A program made the position numbers and the translations under genes. Positions 1 to 9,010 of a stretch of DNA of 52,168 nucleotides are shown in pieces; position 1 is the stretch's first letter, and every line of letters begins with the position of its first letter. Source of the stretch: Verrucomicrobiaceae bacterium UBA7681 (lineage in GTDB: Bacteria > Verrucomicrobiota > Verrucomicrobiia > Verrucomicrobiales > Verrucomicrobiaceae). The stretch spans positions 1 to 52,168 of the forward strand of contig DLGZ01000039.1 in the NCBI GenBank assembly GCA_002482965.1, written 5' to 3'. The notes under the pieces are model-generated. The model was not told where the DNA came from and made no database searches. It saw only the letters and a list, made by a program, of their open reading frames with translations.

Positions 1-858
1 AACAGTGGAAGTTATTCGGGAGGAAAGATGAAGCCCTTTAAAAGTGTGGAGGTCGAAGGGCGCAAGACCACGCTGTTTTACAATCTGCCTGCAGGCATAG
101 GCACCCTGGAAGGCGTGCGCCAGTATGAGAGTGAACTGAAGGAGAAAGGTTTTGAAATTCTCTTCCGTGCCTCAGGCGAAGAGATTGAGAAAAACAAGGG
201 CAACAATCTTGCGATGGAAGTCTATGGCATGACGCCGGAAAACACGAACCCGGATCACCCGCAGATCATGGCCATGCAAGGGCCGGACAAGACCAAGTCC
301 CATTATCTCGCCACCCGCCTCGCACGGCCTGAAGGAGATGTGTTCTGCTCCGTCTGGTCCTTTGAAGCCTCATGGACCGCTGAATCGCTGAAGGTTCCCG
401 AGAAGAGCACCATCGTACGCGTGGACATCTGCGAGGTGAAGCCGATGGAGCAGAAGATGGTGCTGGTGAAGGCGGCAGAAATGGCCAGCCAGATCGCCCT
501 CAATGGCAAGGTGGCTCTCTACGGCATCCTGTTTGACACCGACAAAGCCACGATCCGCCCAGACTCAGATGCAACGCTGGCAGAGATCAGCAAGCTGCTC
601 CAAGAGCAGCCGGACCTGCGTGTGCTGGTCGTGGGCCACACGGATACGGAAGGCAGTTTTGAGTACAATCGCAGCCTGTCGCAGCGCCGTGCGGACTCCG
701 TGGTGTCCAACCTGACGGAAAAAGGCATTTCCAAGGAGCGACTGTTCCCTGTGGGGATTTCCTTCGCATCTCCCGCAGCGACGAATGGCACAGAGGAAGG
801 CCGCGCGAAGAACCGCCGTGTCGAACTCGTGGACATGCGCGCAGCGAAGGCCAAGTGA
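1..858 (+). CDS. OmpA-family protein with N-terminal DUF4892-like region (5' end missing)
   Basis: The reading frame is open from base 1, so the gene is probably cut by the window edge. An ATG at 28 preceded by AGGAAAG could pass for a start, but the residues upstream (GSYSG) fit the repeat-like N-terminal region of DUF4892/OmpA fusion proteins, and no signal peptide follows that ATG, so I favour a start outside the window. The C-terminal part is a clear OmpA peptidoglycan-binding domain: ALYGILFDTDKATIRPDSD, then VVGHTDTEG, LSQRRADSV and the closing NRRVEL. The family anchors the outer membrane or an envelope complex to peptidoglycan. The N-terminal half (YNLPAGIGTLEGVRQYE, GFEILF) matches the pattern I remember for DUF4892. 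The domain call is secure; the specific role is unknown. Confidence 0.85.
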   Translation, partial: NSGSYSGGKMKPFKSVEVEGRKTTLFYNLPAGIGTLEGVRQYESELKEKGFEILFRASGEEIEKNKGNNLAMEVYGMTPENTNPDHPQIMAMQGPDKTKSHYLATRLARPEGDVFCSVWSFEASWTAESLKVPEKSTIVRVDICEVKPMEQKMVLVKAAEMASQIALNGKVALYGILFDTDKATIRPDSDATLAEISKLLQEQPDLRVLVVGHTDTEGSFEYNRSLSQRRADSVVSNLTEKGISKERLFPVGISFASPAATNGTEEGRAKNRRVELVDMRAAKAK

Positions 859-891
859 GTAGGCTGCGAAACCGCGGTTACGTCTCTGGTG

Positions 892-1335
892 TTAGCGAAG
901 CGCCACAAAATCACCTTCGAACATCACGCAGACTTGGTCTGCGTGGACGACTTGCACCTGGAGTTTGAGGTGTGCTTTGCCAGTGCTTTGAAATGTCGTC
1001 TTGAATGCTGCGAGTGCCGCATCATCCGGCCGCATGCACACCGCACGCAGCGTGCCGCGCACCGGACGCTTGTACCGGAGGGTGCTCTCACGAATGACGA
1101 TGTGCGCATGGCGGTCGCCCAGTTGCAGCCAGAGCATCGCGTAACCGGTCAGCGTGGTCAGCGCGCTGAGACTGCCGCCGAATGCGGTGCCGAGATGATT
1201 GTGATTTGGCTCCAGCGGTGCCGTCACGACGAGTTGTGAGCCATCGTAATTTTCCAGCTTCACGCCCATGGCATGGGTGAGCGGGATCTGCTCATGGAGG
1301 AAACGTTCGGTGTCACGCAGGAGGTCGTCGTTCAT
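892..1335 (-). CDS. YiiD C-terminal-type hotdog thioesterase
   Basis: Single-domain protein of about 147 residues resembling the thioesterase domain found at the C-terminus of YiiD (hotdog fold). Visible family features are PLTHAMGVKLENYDG near the start, the central helix with NHNHLGTAFGGSLSAL, and a later strand RESTLRYKRPVRG. Such proteins hydrolyse acyl-CoA or related thioesters; the substrate cannot be read here. An upstream in-frame start at 1428 would overlap the oppositely oriented esterase and add 31 residues with no family match, so the ATG at 1335 (MNDDLLRDTERF) is preferred, although its ribosome site is weak. It is divergent from the sialate O-acetylesterase. Confidence 0.75.
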   Translation of the reverse strand: MNDDLLRDTERFLHEQIPLTHAMGVKLENYDGSQLVVTAPLEPNHNHLGTAFGGSLSALTTLTGYAMLWLQLGDRHAHIVIRESTLRYKRPVRGTLRAVCMRPDDAALAAFKTTFQSTGKAHLKLQVQVVHADQVCVMFEGDFVALR

Positions 1336-1426
1336 CGGAATGGGACTGTCGAGATGCCGCGCGAATTCGCAACGATCTTCGCGATAGGCCGGGGCTTTCA
1401 CATCGTTCTCACCCAGACCAATCACC

Positions 1427-3175
1427 ATGAAATCTCTTTCGCGCCTCTTTGCCTTCGCCCTTTGCCTGGGCCTGCCCGCCAGTTTGCTGGCCGAACTCTC
1501 GCTGCCACACTTTTTCAGCGATCACATGGTGCTTCAGCGCGAGCGTGAGGCGGCCATCTGGGGCACAGCAGCACCGAAATCAGAGGTCACGGTGAGTTTC
1601 AAAGGCAAGAATGCGTCTGCCACGGCTGACGAAAAAGGTCACTGGCGTGCAGCGATCCCAACGGGCGCAGCCGATGCGACGGGCGCGGAATTGACGGTCA
1701 AAGCAGGTGCCGACAGCGCGACAATCAAGGATGTGCTCGTCGGCGAGGTATGGCTGGCTTCCGGCCAGTCGAACATGTATTACACCATGAACCGTTCGCC
1801 TGCTTACGCGGAGCTGATGACCAAAGCCAGCTATCCAGGCCTGCGCATGTTCAATGCGCCGCTAGTGACCGCGGAGAAGCCGCAGGCAGACATCGGTGGC
1901 GAGTGGTCGCTGTGCACTCCTGAAACGGTACCGGGTTTCTCGGCAGTCGCCTTTTTCTTCGCACTGAAACTGCATCAGGAAGTCGGTGTGCCTGTCGGCG
2001 TGCTTAAAACGTGCTGGGGCGGCAAGCCGGTGGAGACCTTCACCAGTCGCGAGGCCCTGAACACGCTGCCGGGCACCAAGGAACTGGTGGACAAGCTGAT
2101 GGCCGAGGCCGCCGTGTATGATCCCGTCAAAGCCAAAGCGAACTACGAAACACAATTGGGAAAATGGAAGGCCACGATGGCAGCGGCGAAGGGCAAATCC
2201 GCCGAGGAACGCAAGCGTCTGCCCAAGAAGCCCGCCGAGCCCAAGCCGCCGCTGCTTACCGAAGGCAGGCCGGGAGTGCTGTTCGATGCGATGATCAATC
2301 CGTTTGCCGGTTACACGATGCGCGGGGCCATCTGGTACCAAGGCGAAGGCAATGCCAGGGCCGGCGCTGTGCCGTATGATCAAACGCTGCCACTGATGAT
2401 CCGTGACTGGCGCAATCGCTGGGGTGATGATTTCTCATTCTACTTTGTGCAACTGGCCAACTTCCATGCGCCGTCCACCGCACCGGGTACGCCGGATTCT
2501 TGGGCGCTGCTGCAGGACCGCATGCGACACATCCTCGTGTCCACGCCAAAGACCGGCATGGCGATCATCAATGAAGTGGGTGAAGCCACTGACATCCATC
2601 CGAAGGACAAGAAATCCCCTGGCGAGCGTCTCGCCCGCTGGGCGCTGGCGAAGGACTACGGACGTGATCTCATTTACAGCGGCCCCTTGTTTAAATCGAG
2701 CCAGGTGCAGGATGGTGCCGTGCGTGTGAGTTTTGATCAGGCCGGTGCCGGACTGAAGGCTCGCGATGGCGGTGCTTTGAAGCGCTTTGAAATCGCCGGT
2801 GCAGATCGTATCTGGCATTGGGCAGACGCGAAAATAGACGGCACTGATAGTGTCATCGTCAGCAGTGCCGAAGTGAAGCAGCCCGTGGCCGTGCGCTATG
2901 CCTGGGCGGCGAATCCTGAAGGTGCCAATCTAGTCAACAGTGACGGCCTGCCCACCTCCATCTTCCGCACTGATGACTGGGATGACGTGGAAGCCGCTCC
3001 GCCACCCACACAGGCGAGCAAGGAAGCGGAGGATCGCCGTGCCCTGGCCACCGAAATCAAGACGCTCAATGCCAAGCTCCAGGGCTTGGAGCGCAAAAGT
3101 CCCGAGGCTCTGGAACTGCGCAAAAAAGTGCAGGAACTGCTCACGAAATTCAAAGCCACCGCTCCGAAGAAATAG
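1427..3175 (+). CDS. Secreted sialate O-acetylesterase
   Basis: 582-residue exported esterase. Residues 1-22 are a Sec signal peptide ending LLA. A beta-sandwich segment follows, then the SGNH/SASA catalytic domain. The nucleophile block is ASGQSNM with Ser115, and the Asp/His block is ATDIHPKDKKSPGERLA, as in sialate 9-O-acetylesterases. The reaction is removal of acetyl groups from sialic acids or, in this phylum, often from other plant or algal polysaccharides. A charged segment around residues 230-275 and a Lys/Glu-rich C-terminal coiled coil (about 535-575) lie outside the usual domain; the tail may mediate oligomerisation. The start at 1427 gives a complete signal peptide. The family call is firm; the natural substrate is open. 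Confidence 0.9.
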   Translation: MKSLSRLFAFALCLGLPASLLAELSLPHFFSDHMVLQREREAAIWGTAAPKSEVTVSFKGKNASATADEKGHWRAAIPTGAADATGAELTVKAGADSATIKDVLVGEVWLASGQSNMYYTMNRSPAYAELMTKASYPGLRMFNAPLVTAEKPQADIGGEWSLCTPETVPGFSAVAFFFALKLHQEVGVPVGVLKTCWGGKPVETFTSREALNTLPGTKELVDKLMAEAAVYDPVKAKANYETQLGKWKATMAAAKGKSAEERKRLPKKPAEPKPPLLTEGRPGVLFDAMINPFAGYTMRGAIWYQGEGNARAGAVPYDQTLPLMIRDWRNRWGDDFSFYFVQLANFHAPSTAPGTPDSWALLQDRMRHILVSTPKTGMAIINEVGEATDIHPKDKKSPGERLARWALAKDYGRDLIYSGPLFKSSQVQDGAVRVSFDQAGAGLKARDGGALKRFEIAGADRIWHWADAKIDGTDSVIVSSAEVKQPVAVRYAWAANPEGANLVNSDGLPTSIFRTDDWDDVEAAPPPTQASKEAEDRRALATEIKTLNAKLQGLERKSPEALELRKKVQELLTKFKATAPKK

Positions 3176-3184
3176 GCGCGCGGG

Positions 3185-3862
3185 TCATTTCGCCCACCAG
3201 CTCGACAGGCAGGCCTTGGGCGTGTCAGGTTTGATCAGCGTGTCCTCGGAGTAATGCGAGGTGTCATTGAACAGCATCAAGCGAGCACGTACCGGATCCT
3301 TGAAGTCCACCACGTTCAGGGCCGCCGGGTTTTGATCCAGATTGTCCCGGTACCGGCGCGGATCGAATCCGAGCAAGGAGCTGAGCAGCAGGCGAATCGT
3401 CGCCTTGTGTGAAACGACGATCACTGATTCGCCTTCGTGATGCTTTACGATGTCGAGCAACGACGGCAGGGCGCGCGCGGTCACCGCGAGGCCGCTTTCA
3501 CCACCGCTGGGCGCAAACGTGAAAGGATCTTCGTCCCAGTCGGCGACTTCTTCGGGAAACTGCTGTCCAACTTCGGCGCGTGTCAGCTGCTCCCAGTGTC
3601 CGTGTGAGATTTCACGCAGACCGTCACGCGGATTCACCTCCAGTGAGAACGGCGCTGCCAGAATGCGCGCGGTTTCCATCGTGCGGTCAAGTGGTGAAGC
3701 GTAAACCGCCGCCACCGGCAGTCCTTTCAGGCGCTGCGCCAAATGTCCTGCCTGTGAGCGGCCTTCATCCGACAGCGGCACATTGGTAGCCCCGGCAAAA
3801 CGGTCTTCGGCAGTCAGGATGGTGGCACCGTGACGAATGAGGTAAATGCGGGTAAGAGCCAT
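3185..3862 (-). CDS. Histidine phosphatase family protein (phosphoglycerate-mutase-like)
   Basis: 225-residue protein of the histidine phosphatase superfamily. The catalytic motif LIRHGAT sits at residues 8-14, the second conserved block is YASPLDRTMETA, and the later His is in VVSHKATIRLLL. The family covers cobalamin-pathway alpha-ribazole phosphatase, phosphoglycerate mutase and broad phosphatases; no neighbour decides between them. The ATG at 3862 is chosen because it places RHG at its usual distance from the N-terminus; an ORF extension to 3925 adds 21 unrelated basic residues. Convergent with the esterase upstream. Confidence 0.85.
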   Translation of the reverse strand: MALTRIYLIRHGATILTAEDRFAGATNVPLSDEGRSQAGHLAQRLKGLPVAAVYASPLDRTMETARILAAPFSLEVNPRDGLREISHGHWEQLTRAEVGQQFPEEVADWDEDPFTFAPSGGESGLAVTARALPSLLDIVKHHEGESVIVVSHKATIRLLLSSLLGFDPRRYRDNLDQNPAALNVVDFKDPVRARLMLFNDTSHYSEDTLIKPDTPKACLSSWWAK

Positions 3863-3938
3863 GGGCGTGTCTATAGCACAGACCCTCCTTGCCTTTCGAG
3901 CAGATTTGCATACCGGATGATGCATCAGGCAGGATCAA

Positions 3939-4850
3939 ATGGACCGGGGGGAGATTGACGTCCCTTGGGCCATCGCCTATCAATACGCAACAGTGAATTC
4001 CAATCCAAAAGTCACCGTCGTGATGGCCACCTACAATTGGAGTTCGGTACTGCCGTATTCCATCAGCAGCGTGTTACGCCAGACATGGACAAATTTCGAA
4101 CTGTGGGTGGTGGGGGATGCGTGCACGGACAACTCCGAACAGGTGGTCGGTGCCATTCAGGATCCACGTGTGCATTGGTACAATCGGGAGACCAATTTCG
4201 GGCAGCAAGGCGGGCCGAACAATGATGGCATCCAGCGCGCTCGGGGGGAGTACATCGCCTATCTGGGCCATGATGATCTTTGGCTGCCGCACCATTTGGA
4301 ATCATTGGTGGCTGCCTTGGATGCAGGGGCGGACGTGGCATGGGGGGCCATCTCGTTCATTCTACCGGATCAAAAGAGAGTCTTGATGCCGCATACCCCT
4401 CATTGCTATAAACCCAAGATGTGGATCCCACCTTCTGGGTTGATTCATCGCAAAAGCCTGGCGCAAAAAGTGGGCGGATGGAGGTCATTTCGTGAAATCT
4501 CCATAGATCCTGAAGCCGACCTGCTGGAGAGGATGCATAAAGCCGGAGGCGTGTTCCGCTTTGTGCCCCGGCTGTCAGTACTAAAACTTCCTGCGGCTGA
4601 ACGAAAAGATGTCTATCGTGACAAACCTTGTCATGAGCAAGCGGCGTGGATGCAGAGAATTGAGGCGGAGGAGAACCTTGAACAATCAGAGCTGCTTGAG
4701 CTGGCAACCCATCCTTTCCAGGCATCTGGCACCCTGCTTCGCATGTGGTTTCGTGGTAGAATGGACTTTCTTGGCAACCTGCTTCGAGGTTATAAAAAAA
4801 CGGTCTTTGACCGCCGTCGCAAATACAAAGGGCTCGTTCCCAAATCCTAA
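3939..4850 (+). CDS. Family 2 glycosyltransferase
   Basis: 303-residue GT-A fold transferase. The N-terminal strand VTVVMATYN, the helix SISSVLRQTW and the strand FELWVVGDACTD form the nucleotide-sugar binding half. The acidic metal/sugar-nucleotide motif is YLGHDDLW (Asp112, Asp113). It has no membrane segment, so it is cytoplasmic or peripheral. The start is uncertain: the ATG at 3939 lies 19 residues ahead of an in-frame GTG at 3993, which would start directly before the family domain. The RmlC-like gene begins 9 bases after its stop, so the two are likely co-transcribed and act on the same surface glycan. Donor and acceptor are unknown. Confidence 0.85.
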   Translation: MDRGEIDVPWAIAYQYATVNSNPKVTVVMATYNWSSVLPYSISSVLRQTWTNFELWVVGDACTDNSEQVVGAIQDPRVHWYNRETNFGQQGGPNNDGIQRARGEYIAYLGHDDLWLPHHLESLVAALDAGADVAWGAISFILPDQKRVLMPHTPHCYKPKMWIPPSGLIHRKSLAQKVGGWRSFREISIDPEADLLERMHKAGGVFRFVPRLSVLKLPAAERKDVYRDKPCHEQAAWMQRIEAEENLEQSELLELATHPFQASGTLLRMWFRGRMDFLGNLLRGYKKTVFDRRRKYKGLVPKS

Positions 4851-4859
4851 TTTTTGCTC

Positions 4860-5390
4860 ATGAACTCTGAACTTCCCGCCGCGCCAGACCGCCAAACTGT
4901 CACGCCACAAGGACAGGCTGTCCAATCACTGATTGATGGCGTCAAAGTGCGTCTTGCCGTCACTCACCCAGATGAACGGGGTGATCTGTGCGAGGTGTTC
5001 AGCTCCGCATGGGACTTTGATGATGATCCCATGGTTTACACCTACTTCGCCAGTGTGCGGCCTGGCCAGACGAAGGGCTGGGTCAAACACCTGCTGCAGA
5101 CGGACCGGCTGTTTCTGGCCATCGGTTCGTTCCGCGTGGTTCTCTACGACGACCGACCGGATTCCCCCACCTATCAAAAGTTGAATGTCTTGTATTTCAG
5201 TGATCGGAAGCGCGGCCTCGTGCGCATTCCGCCGGGAGTGTTTCACGCGGTGCAAAACATTGGGCATGTGGATGCTCATTTTATCAATAATCCAACCCGC
5301 GCCTACAACCACGCCCAGCCGGACAAATACCGGCTGCCACTCGATACGCCGCTGATACCTTTCAATTTTGCACCAACGCTGGGCGGGTAA
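4860..5390 (+). CDS. dTDP-4-dehydrorhamnose 3,5-epimerase-like cupin (RmlC family)
   Basis: 176-residue protein of the RmlC cupin fold. Recognisable parts are VTHPDERGDLCEVFS (substrate-binding entry strand), FASVRPGQTKGWVKH in place of the usual S.RGV.RG.H, RIPPGVFHAVQNIG on the cupin strand and NPTRAYNHAQPDKYRLP near the end. The enzyme class epimerises C3 and C5 of NDP-4-keto sugars in deoxysugar synthesis; the divergence from canonical RmlC means a different sugar or isomerase-only chemistry is possible. A TTG two codons earlier (4854) is a possible alternative start. Nine bases separate it from the glycosyltransferase stop, supporting a two-gene glycan unit. Confidence 0.8.
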   Translation: MNSELPAAPDRQTVTPQGQAVQSLIDGVKVRLAVTHPDERGDLCEVFSSAWDFDDDPMVYTYFASVRPGQTKGWVKHLLQTDRLFLAIGSFRVVLYDDRPDSPTYQKLNVLYFSDRKRGLVRIPPGVFHAVQNIGHVDAHFINNPTRAYNHAQPDKYRLPLDTPLIPFNFAPTLGG

Positions 5391-5399
5391 AGAGGGCGT

Positions 5400-7022
5400 T
5401 CACCGCCTTCCGTGATTGAAGTCCACCGGCTTGCTGACCGTTGTTGCTCCCTGATTCTTTTCAATCAACGCATTCTTGCAGCTAGGATCTACGACGATGG
5501 TCGCAGCTTTGTTTTGGAACGTGTTGCCGGTGAATTGCAGGTCGTGGCCGTTGGGAGCGAAGGTGACGGCCTCGTCGGGAGCGGAGTCACCAAGGATGAA
5601 GATGTTGTCGCGTACAATGATGGGGCCGTAGGTCGCGGCAGGATCATAGATCGTGAAGTAGAGTTCAGGAAACTGACCCGGCTTCGCGGTGCGGTAGGCG
5701 ATGCGGCCACGCCGCAGGTCGGGCTCGTTTTTCGTCGTGTTGTTGACGAAGACATTGCCGGTCATGATGAAATTGACGGGCTGATTGATCCACGCGCCGC
5801 GCCCGCCATTGCGGAAGGTGTTGCCCGTCATCGTTACGTCCGTGCAGCTCTTTTCCACACTGACCACGCGTGAACCATTGGTGCCATCGACGAGGTTGCC
5901 GGTGATTGTGGCATTCTGGCAGTGCTCCGCCAGAAAGAACGCCCCCATGCGACTGCCGAGGATGTGGTTGTTTGCGAAGATGACGTTTCGGCAGCGCTGG
6001 ATGTGCATCGTGTCGCCGATCGCGCTAAGCTGGCAGCCGGTGACACGCACATCCTTCGCACCCACAATATCAAAGGCACCTTTGCCCGGCCCACTGCCTG
6101 TCGGGGCATACGCAGAAAGATAGGTGGCGCTGATACTGAATGCCAGGCTGCCGCTGCCTTCTCCTTCAAAGCGAATCGGTGCGCCTTTCGGCTGGTCGGC
6201 GATCTTGATGTATTCCGGTGTGGATTCGACGACAAAGTATTGCAGGCCGCGAACAATGGGTTTTGGCAAATTTTCGCCGAGAAATGTCAGCGCCTCCTTG
6301 GGTTCATCCGTTTGGCTCACCGCGATGGGTTTGACGCTGTTGTCGAAACGCACGCGGTCTTCACCATGCTGCATCGTGACCTCGCGCACCTGATCCATGC
6401 GAAAATACTTCTTCGCTCGCTCCACCTCCCAGGGGTCATACTCCTCAGGCCACGTCATGATCTGCCACAGGTAGCCGTAGTCCCACATGAATTTGCCGCT
6501 GCGCAACAGCGTGCAGCTTTCCACCGCCACGCGTTCGGCATAAGCCGTCACTGCGCTTTCGCTACTTTTACCGGCCAGCCCATGCACGCCGATCACGGCT
6601 CCGGCCATGCCGTTGGATTTCACCTCGCGAAACAGGATGTCATGCGTGCCGCCTTCTTTCGTCGTGGTTATCTCGATGCCCTTTGTGTTCGCATTGGGCT
6701 CCCACAGATTGTCCTTTTGAGCCGGATCAAACACATGGCCGACAAACTCCCCGCCTTGCCAGGTGAAGTGTGCGATGTCCTCGCCTGCAAACAGCACCAC
6801 ACGCGCCTTGTCAGGCAATGCCTCAGGCAGAATGAATCTGGCCCCATGGGCGAAGACGGTCATGTTTGAGGCCAGCAGCAACGGCTTGGCGCCTTCGAGA
6901 TGATAATCCCCCGCCGGAATCGTCACCACGCCACCTTTGGCAAGCAATGCGGCGAGTGTCTCCGAGTCATCGGCCCAAATGATGGTGGTAAGCAGCAGGA
7001 GAAGGCAGAGAACGGTCTTCAT
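5400..7022 (-). CDS. Secreted right-handed parallel beta-helix protein (pectate-lyase-like fold)
   Basis: 540-residue exported protein. The signal peptide MKTVLCLLLLLTTIIWA is followed by an opening typical of beta-helix caps (GGVVTIPAGDYHLEG, LLASNMTVFAHGA). From about residue 300 on there are repeating coils rich in N-x-[IV] ladders, for example NVIFANNHILG, NATITGNLVDG, DVTMTGNTFRNGG and FIMTGNVFVNN. This fold houses polysaccharide lyases, glycoside hydrolases and epimerases; no catalytic set can be assigned by eye. It lies 28 bases downstream of the esterase gene on the same strand, so they are probably one transcript devoted to carbohydrate breakdown. The ATG at 7022 begins the signal peptide; the in-frame extension to 7046 is not needed. 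Confidence 0.8.
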   Translation of the reverse strand: MKTVLCLLLLLTTIIWADDSETLAALLAKGGVVTIPAGDYHLEGAKPLLLASNMTVFAHGARFILPEALPDKARVVLFAGEDIAHFTWQGGEFVGHVFDPAQKDNLWEPNANTKGIEITTTKEGGTHDILFREVKSNGMAGAVIGVHGLAGKSSESAVTAYAERVAVESCTLLRSGKFMWDYGYLWQIMTWPEEYDPWEVERAKKYFRMDQVREVTMQHGEDRVRFDNSVKPIAVSQTDEPKEALTFLGENLPKPIVRGLQYFVVESTPEYIKIADQPKGAPIRFEGEGSGSLAFSISATYLSAYAPTGSGPGKGAFDIVGAKDVRVTGCQLSAIGDTMHIQRCRNVIFANNHILGSRMGAFFLAEHCQNATITGNLVDGTNGSRVVSVEKSCTDVTMTGNTFRNGGRGAWINQPVNFIMTGNVFVNNTTKNEPDLRRGRIAYRTAKPGQFPELYFTIYDPAATYGPIIVRDNIFILGDSAPDEAVTFAPNGHDLQFTGNTFQNKAATIVVDPSCKNALIEKNQGATTVSKPVDFNHGRR

Positions 7023-7050
7023 GATACGGCGTGTGCTGAATTGCATGAAC

Positions 7051-7989
7051 TCAGGGTTTCTTCACCTTTTGCACCGGTGTGCTGGGCAGGGAGGACACAT
7101 CCAGCGTAAACGCCTTGGCCTGCTGCTTGCCGAGCAGTTGAAGATCGAACCACTCGACCATGCGCTCCGTATCCTGCGGCATTTCCTGCCAGCCACCATG
7201 GCCCGCGCCTTCGCGGATGACGAGCTCGCACACAACACCCTCTTCGTGGCAGAGTTTGAGAAAACGTTGCGATTGCGTGATCGACACCTGCGGATCAGCA
7301 TCGCCATGCACAATGAAGATGGGCGGCTGACCCTTGTGAACCCAGTAGATCGGCGACAGATCACGGCCCAGAGTTGCACGTCCTTCCTCCGTCGCTGCCT
7401 TCGGACCAAACGCTGCCGCATAGGCCGCGAGCTTGCCGATGCCCACGGCATTGTCTCCGGGCTCAAACCAGTTCAAGTAATCAGTGGGTGGATAAAAGCA
7501 GGCCACGGCATTCACGGCGCTGCTTTCGCGATCAATCGGATCAGCCGCCTTCCCATCGCCCGGACCGCCACGAGTTGCCAGCATCAGGCTCAGGTGTCCG
7601 CCTGCGCTGCTGCCTGTGACGCCAAGCTTTTGCGGATCCACGCCATAGTCTGCCGCATGGGCGCGCACAAACCGCACGGCACGATTCAGGTCCGCCACGA
7701 TCTCCTCCACCTGAAACCTCGGCTGCGTGCCGTGCACGACCACAAAGGTCGTGTAGCCCGCGTTCGGCCAGCCGCCATCGCTGATGCCATTGTGGTTCGA
7801 CTTCCAGCCGCCACTCACGATCTTAATGATGCCCGCCCCGTTCGGCTTCACCGGCTTGAACACATCCAGGGTCAGCGCCACGCCATCATGCTTGGTGTAA
7901 ATGACATCGCGAATGCGTTCAGGCTCCTGGGCATGCAGGGGAGCGGTGATCAGAACAAAGAATGAGCCAAGGAGGAGGGTGTGTTTCAT
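7051..7989 (-). CDS. Secreted alpha/beta hydrolase (BD-FAE-like esterase)
   Basis: 312-residue exported hydrolase. The signal peptide is MKHTLLLGSFFVLITAPLHA. The catalytic triad is visible: nucleophile elbow VTGSSAGGHLSL, acid in VHGDADPQV and base in GAGHGG. The oxyanion region reads IIKIVSGGW rather than the usual HGGG. These features fit carbohydrate or feruloyl esterases of the dienelactone/BD-FAE kind. The C-terminus ends in VKKP, a tail shared with the second esterase of this window at 17831-18805, so the two may be distant paralogues. Start at 7989 by the signal peptide; the beta-helix gene follows on the same strand. Confidence 0.85.
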   Translation of the reverse strand: MKHTLLLGSFFVLITAPLHAQEPERIRDVIYTKHDGVALTLDVFKPVKPNGAGIIKIVSGGWKSNHNGISDGGWPNAGYTTFVVVHGTQPRFQVEEIVADLNRAVRFVRAHAADYGVDPQKLGVTGSSAGGHLSLMLATRGGPGDGKAADPIDRESSAVNAVACFYPPTDYLNWFEPGDNAVGIGKLAAYAAAFGPKAATEEGRATLGRDLSPIYWVHKGQPPIFIVHGDADPQVSITQSQRFLKLCHEEGVVCELVIREGAGHGGWQEMPQDTERMVEWFDLQLLGKQQAKAFTLDVSSLPSTPVQKVKKP

Positions 7990-8117
7990 GGTGGGATGCA
8001 GAGGTGTGAATTCTCCCTGCGCAGATGCTGCAAGAGCGAGAAGGCGGGGCCGGATGATTCCTCTTATGATATTGCGTGGGCTTGTTTTCATCACAAAATT
8101 GGAAATGATGGAATCGC

Positions 8118-9005
8118 TTACTGCGGCCAGTAGAGGGCGATTTTCTTTTTCAAGAACTCCACACTGCGTGCAAGCTGCTCCATGCCATCGACACCGTCCT
8201 CGATGCTGATCCAGCCGTTGAAGCCTTTGCTCTTCAGCTCCGTGAAGATGGCATCGTAGTCATTGAGGCCTTTGCCGATCTCGCCGTGGCGCAGACGCTT
8301 GGCATAGCCTTGTGCGCCGCCTTCTTCTTTGCGCAGATCTTCGATGGTGCCTTCCGCAAGATAGCGGTCGCTCGCATGCATGGTGACGACGCGGTGTGAG
8401 ACGCGCTTCAGCAGCTCAATCGGGTCTTCACCAGCGAGGTAGGTGTTGGAAGGGTCATAGTTCACGCCGAAGTTCGGGTGATTCACTGCATCGACCAGTT
8501 TGCAGAAGACATCCATCTTCTGGGCGAATTCGGGATACTCCCAGAAGTCGTCCTTGTAGTGATTCTCGATGATTAGCGTGATGCCACGCTCCTGCGCATA
8601 GGGCAGGCAGGCGTAGATTGATTCAGCAGCCAGTTTCACGCCTTCATCGAGTGTCAGTTCGGGACGCCGCTGCCCGCTGAGCACTCGGCAGTACGATCCG
8701 CCGAGTGTATGCGTCATGTCGATCCAGCGTTTTTGCTTCGCGATTTCCTTGTCGCGGAAAGCCGCGTCTGGGTGGGTGAAGTCGGGCGAGCAGCACATCA
8801 TCGGGATCACCTTGCCGGTGTCCTCGACTTCCTTGCGAAAGCGCGGCCAGTTGCTCTCATCGGCCATCTCCAGAAAGCCTGCATACCATTCGAGGCCCTG
8901 CACATCGAGTTTGGAGGCGAGTTGAATCCATTCGGAGACGGTCATGGTTCCTTCTTTGCAGAGGGCCTGCATGAAGGCTTTGGGGAAGGCGGCGAGTTTG
9001 GGCAT
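8118..9005 (-). CDS. Sugar phosphate isomerase/epimerase (xylose-isomerase-like TIM barrel)
   Basis: 295-residue AP-endonuclease-2-type TIM barrel. Strand-end metal ligands are recognisable: Glu in LIIENHYKDD, Asp in GVNYDPSNTY, His in VTMHASDRYL and Glu in WISIEDG. Members isomerise or epimerise sugars or keto-sugars with a divalent metal. It has no signal peptide, so it is cytoplasmic. It sits 5 bases downstream of the SDR gene, which itself sits 4 bases downstream of the FAD oxidoreductase, so the three form a tight operon. Together they suggest oxidation and isomerisation of a sugar or sugar acid. The exact substrate is not readable. Confidence 0.88.
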   Translation of the reverse strand: MPKLAAFPKAFMQALCKEGTMTVSEWIQLASKLDVQGLEWYAGFLEMADESNWPRFRKEVEDTGKVIPMMCCSPDFTHPDAAFRDKEIAKQKRWIDMTHTLGGSYCRVLSGQRRPELTLDEGVKLAAESIYACLPYAQERGITLIIENHYKDDFWEYPEFAQKMDVFCKLVDAVNHPNFGVNYDPSNTYLAGEDPIELLKRVSHRVVTMHASDRYLAEGTIEDLRKEEGGAQGYAKRLRHGEIGKGLNDYDAIFTELKSKGFNGWISIEDGVDGMEQLARSVEFLKKKIALYWPQ

Positions 9006-9010
9006 GGTGG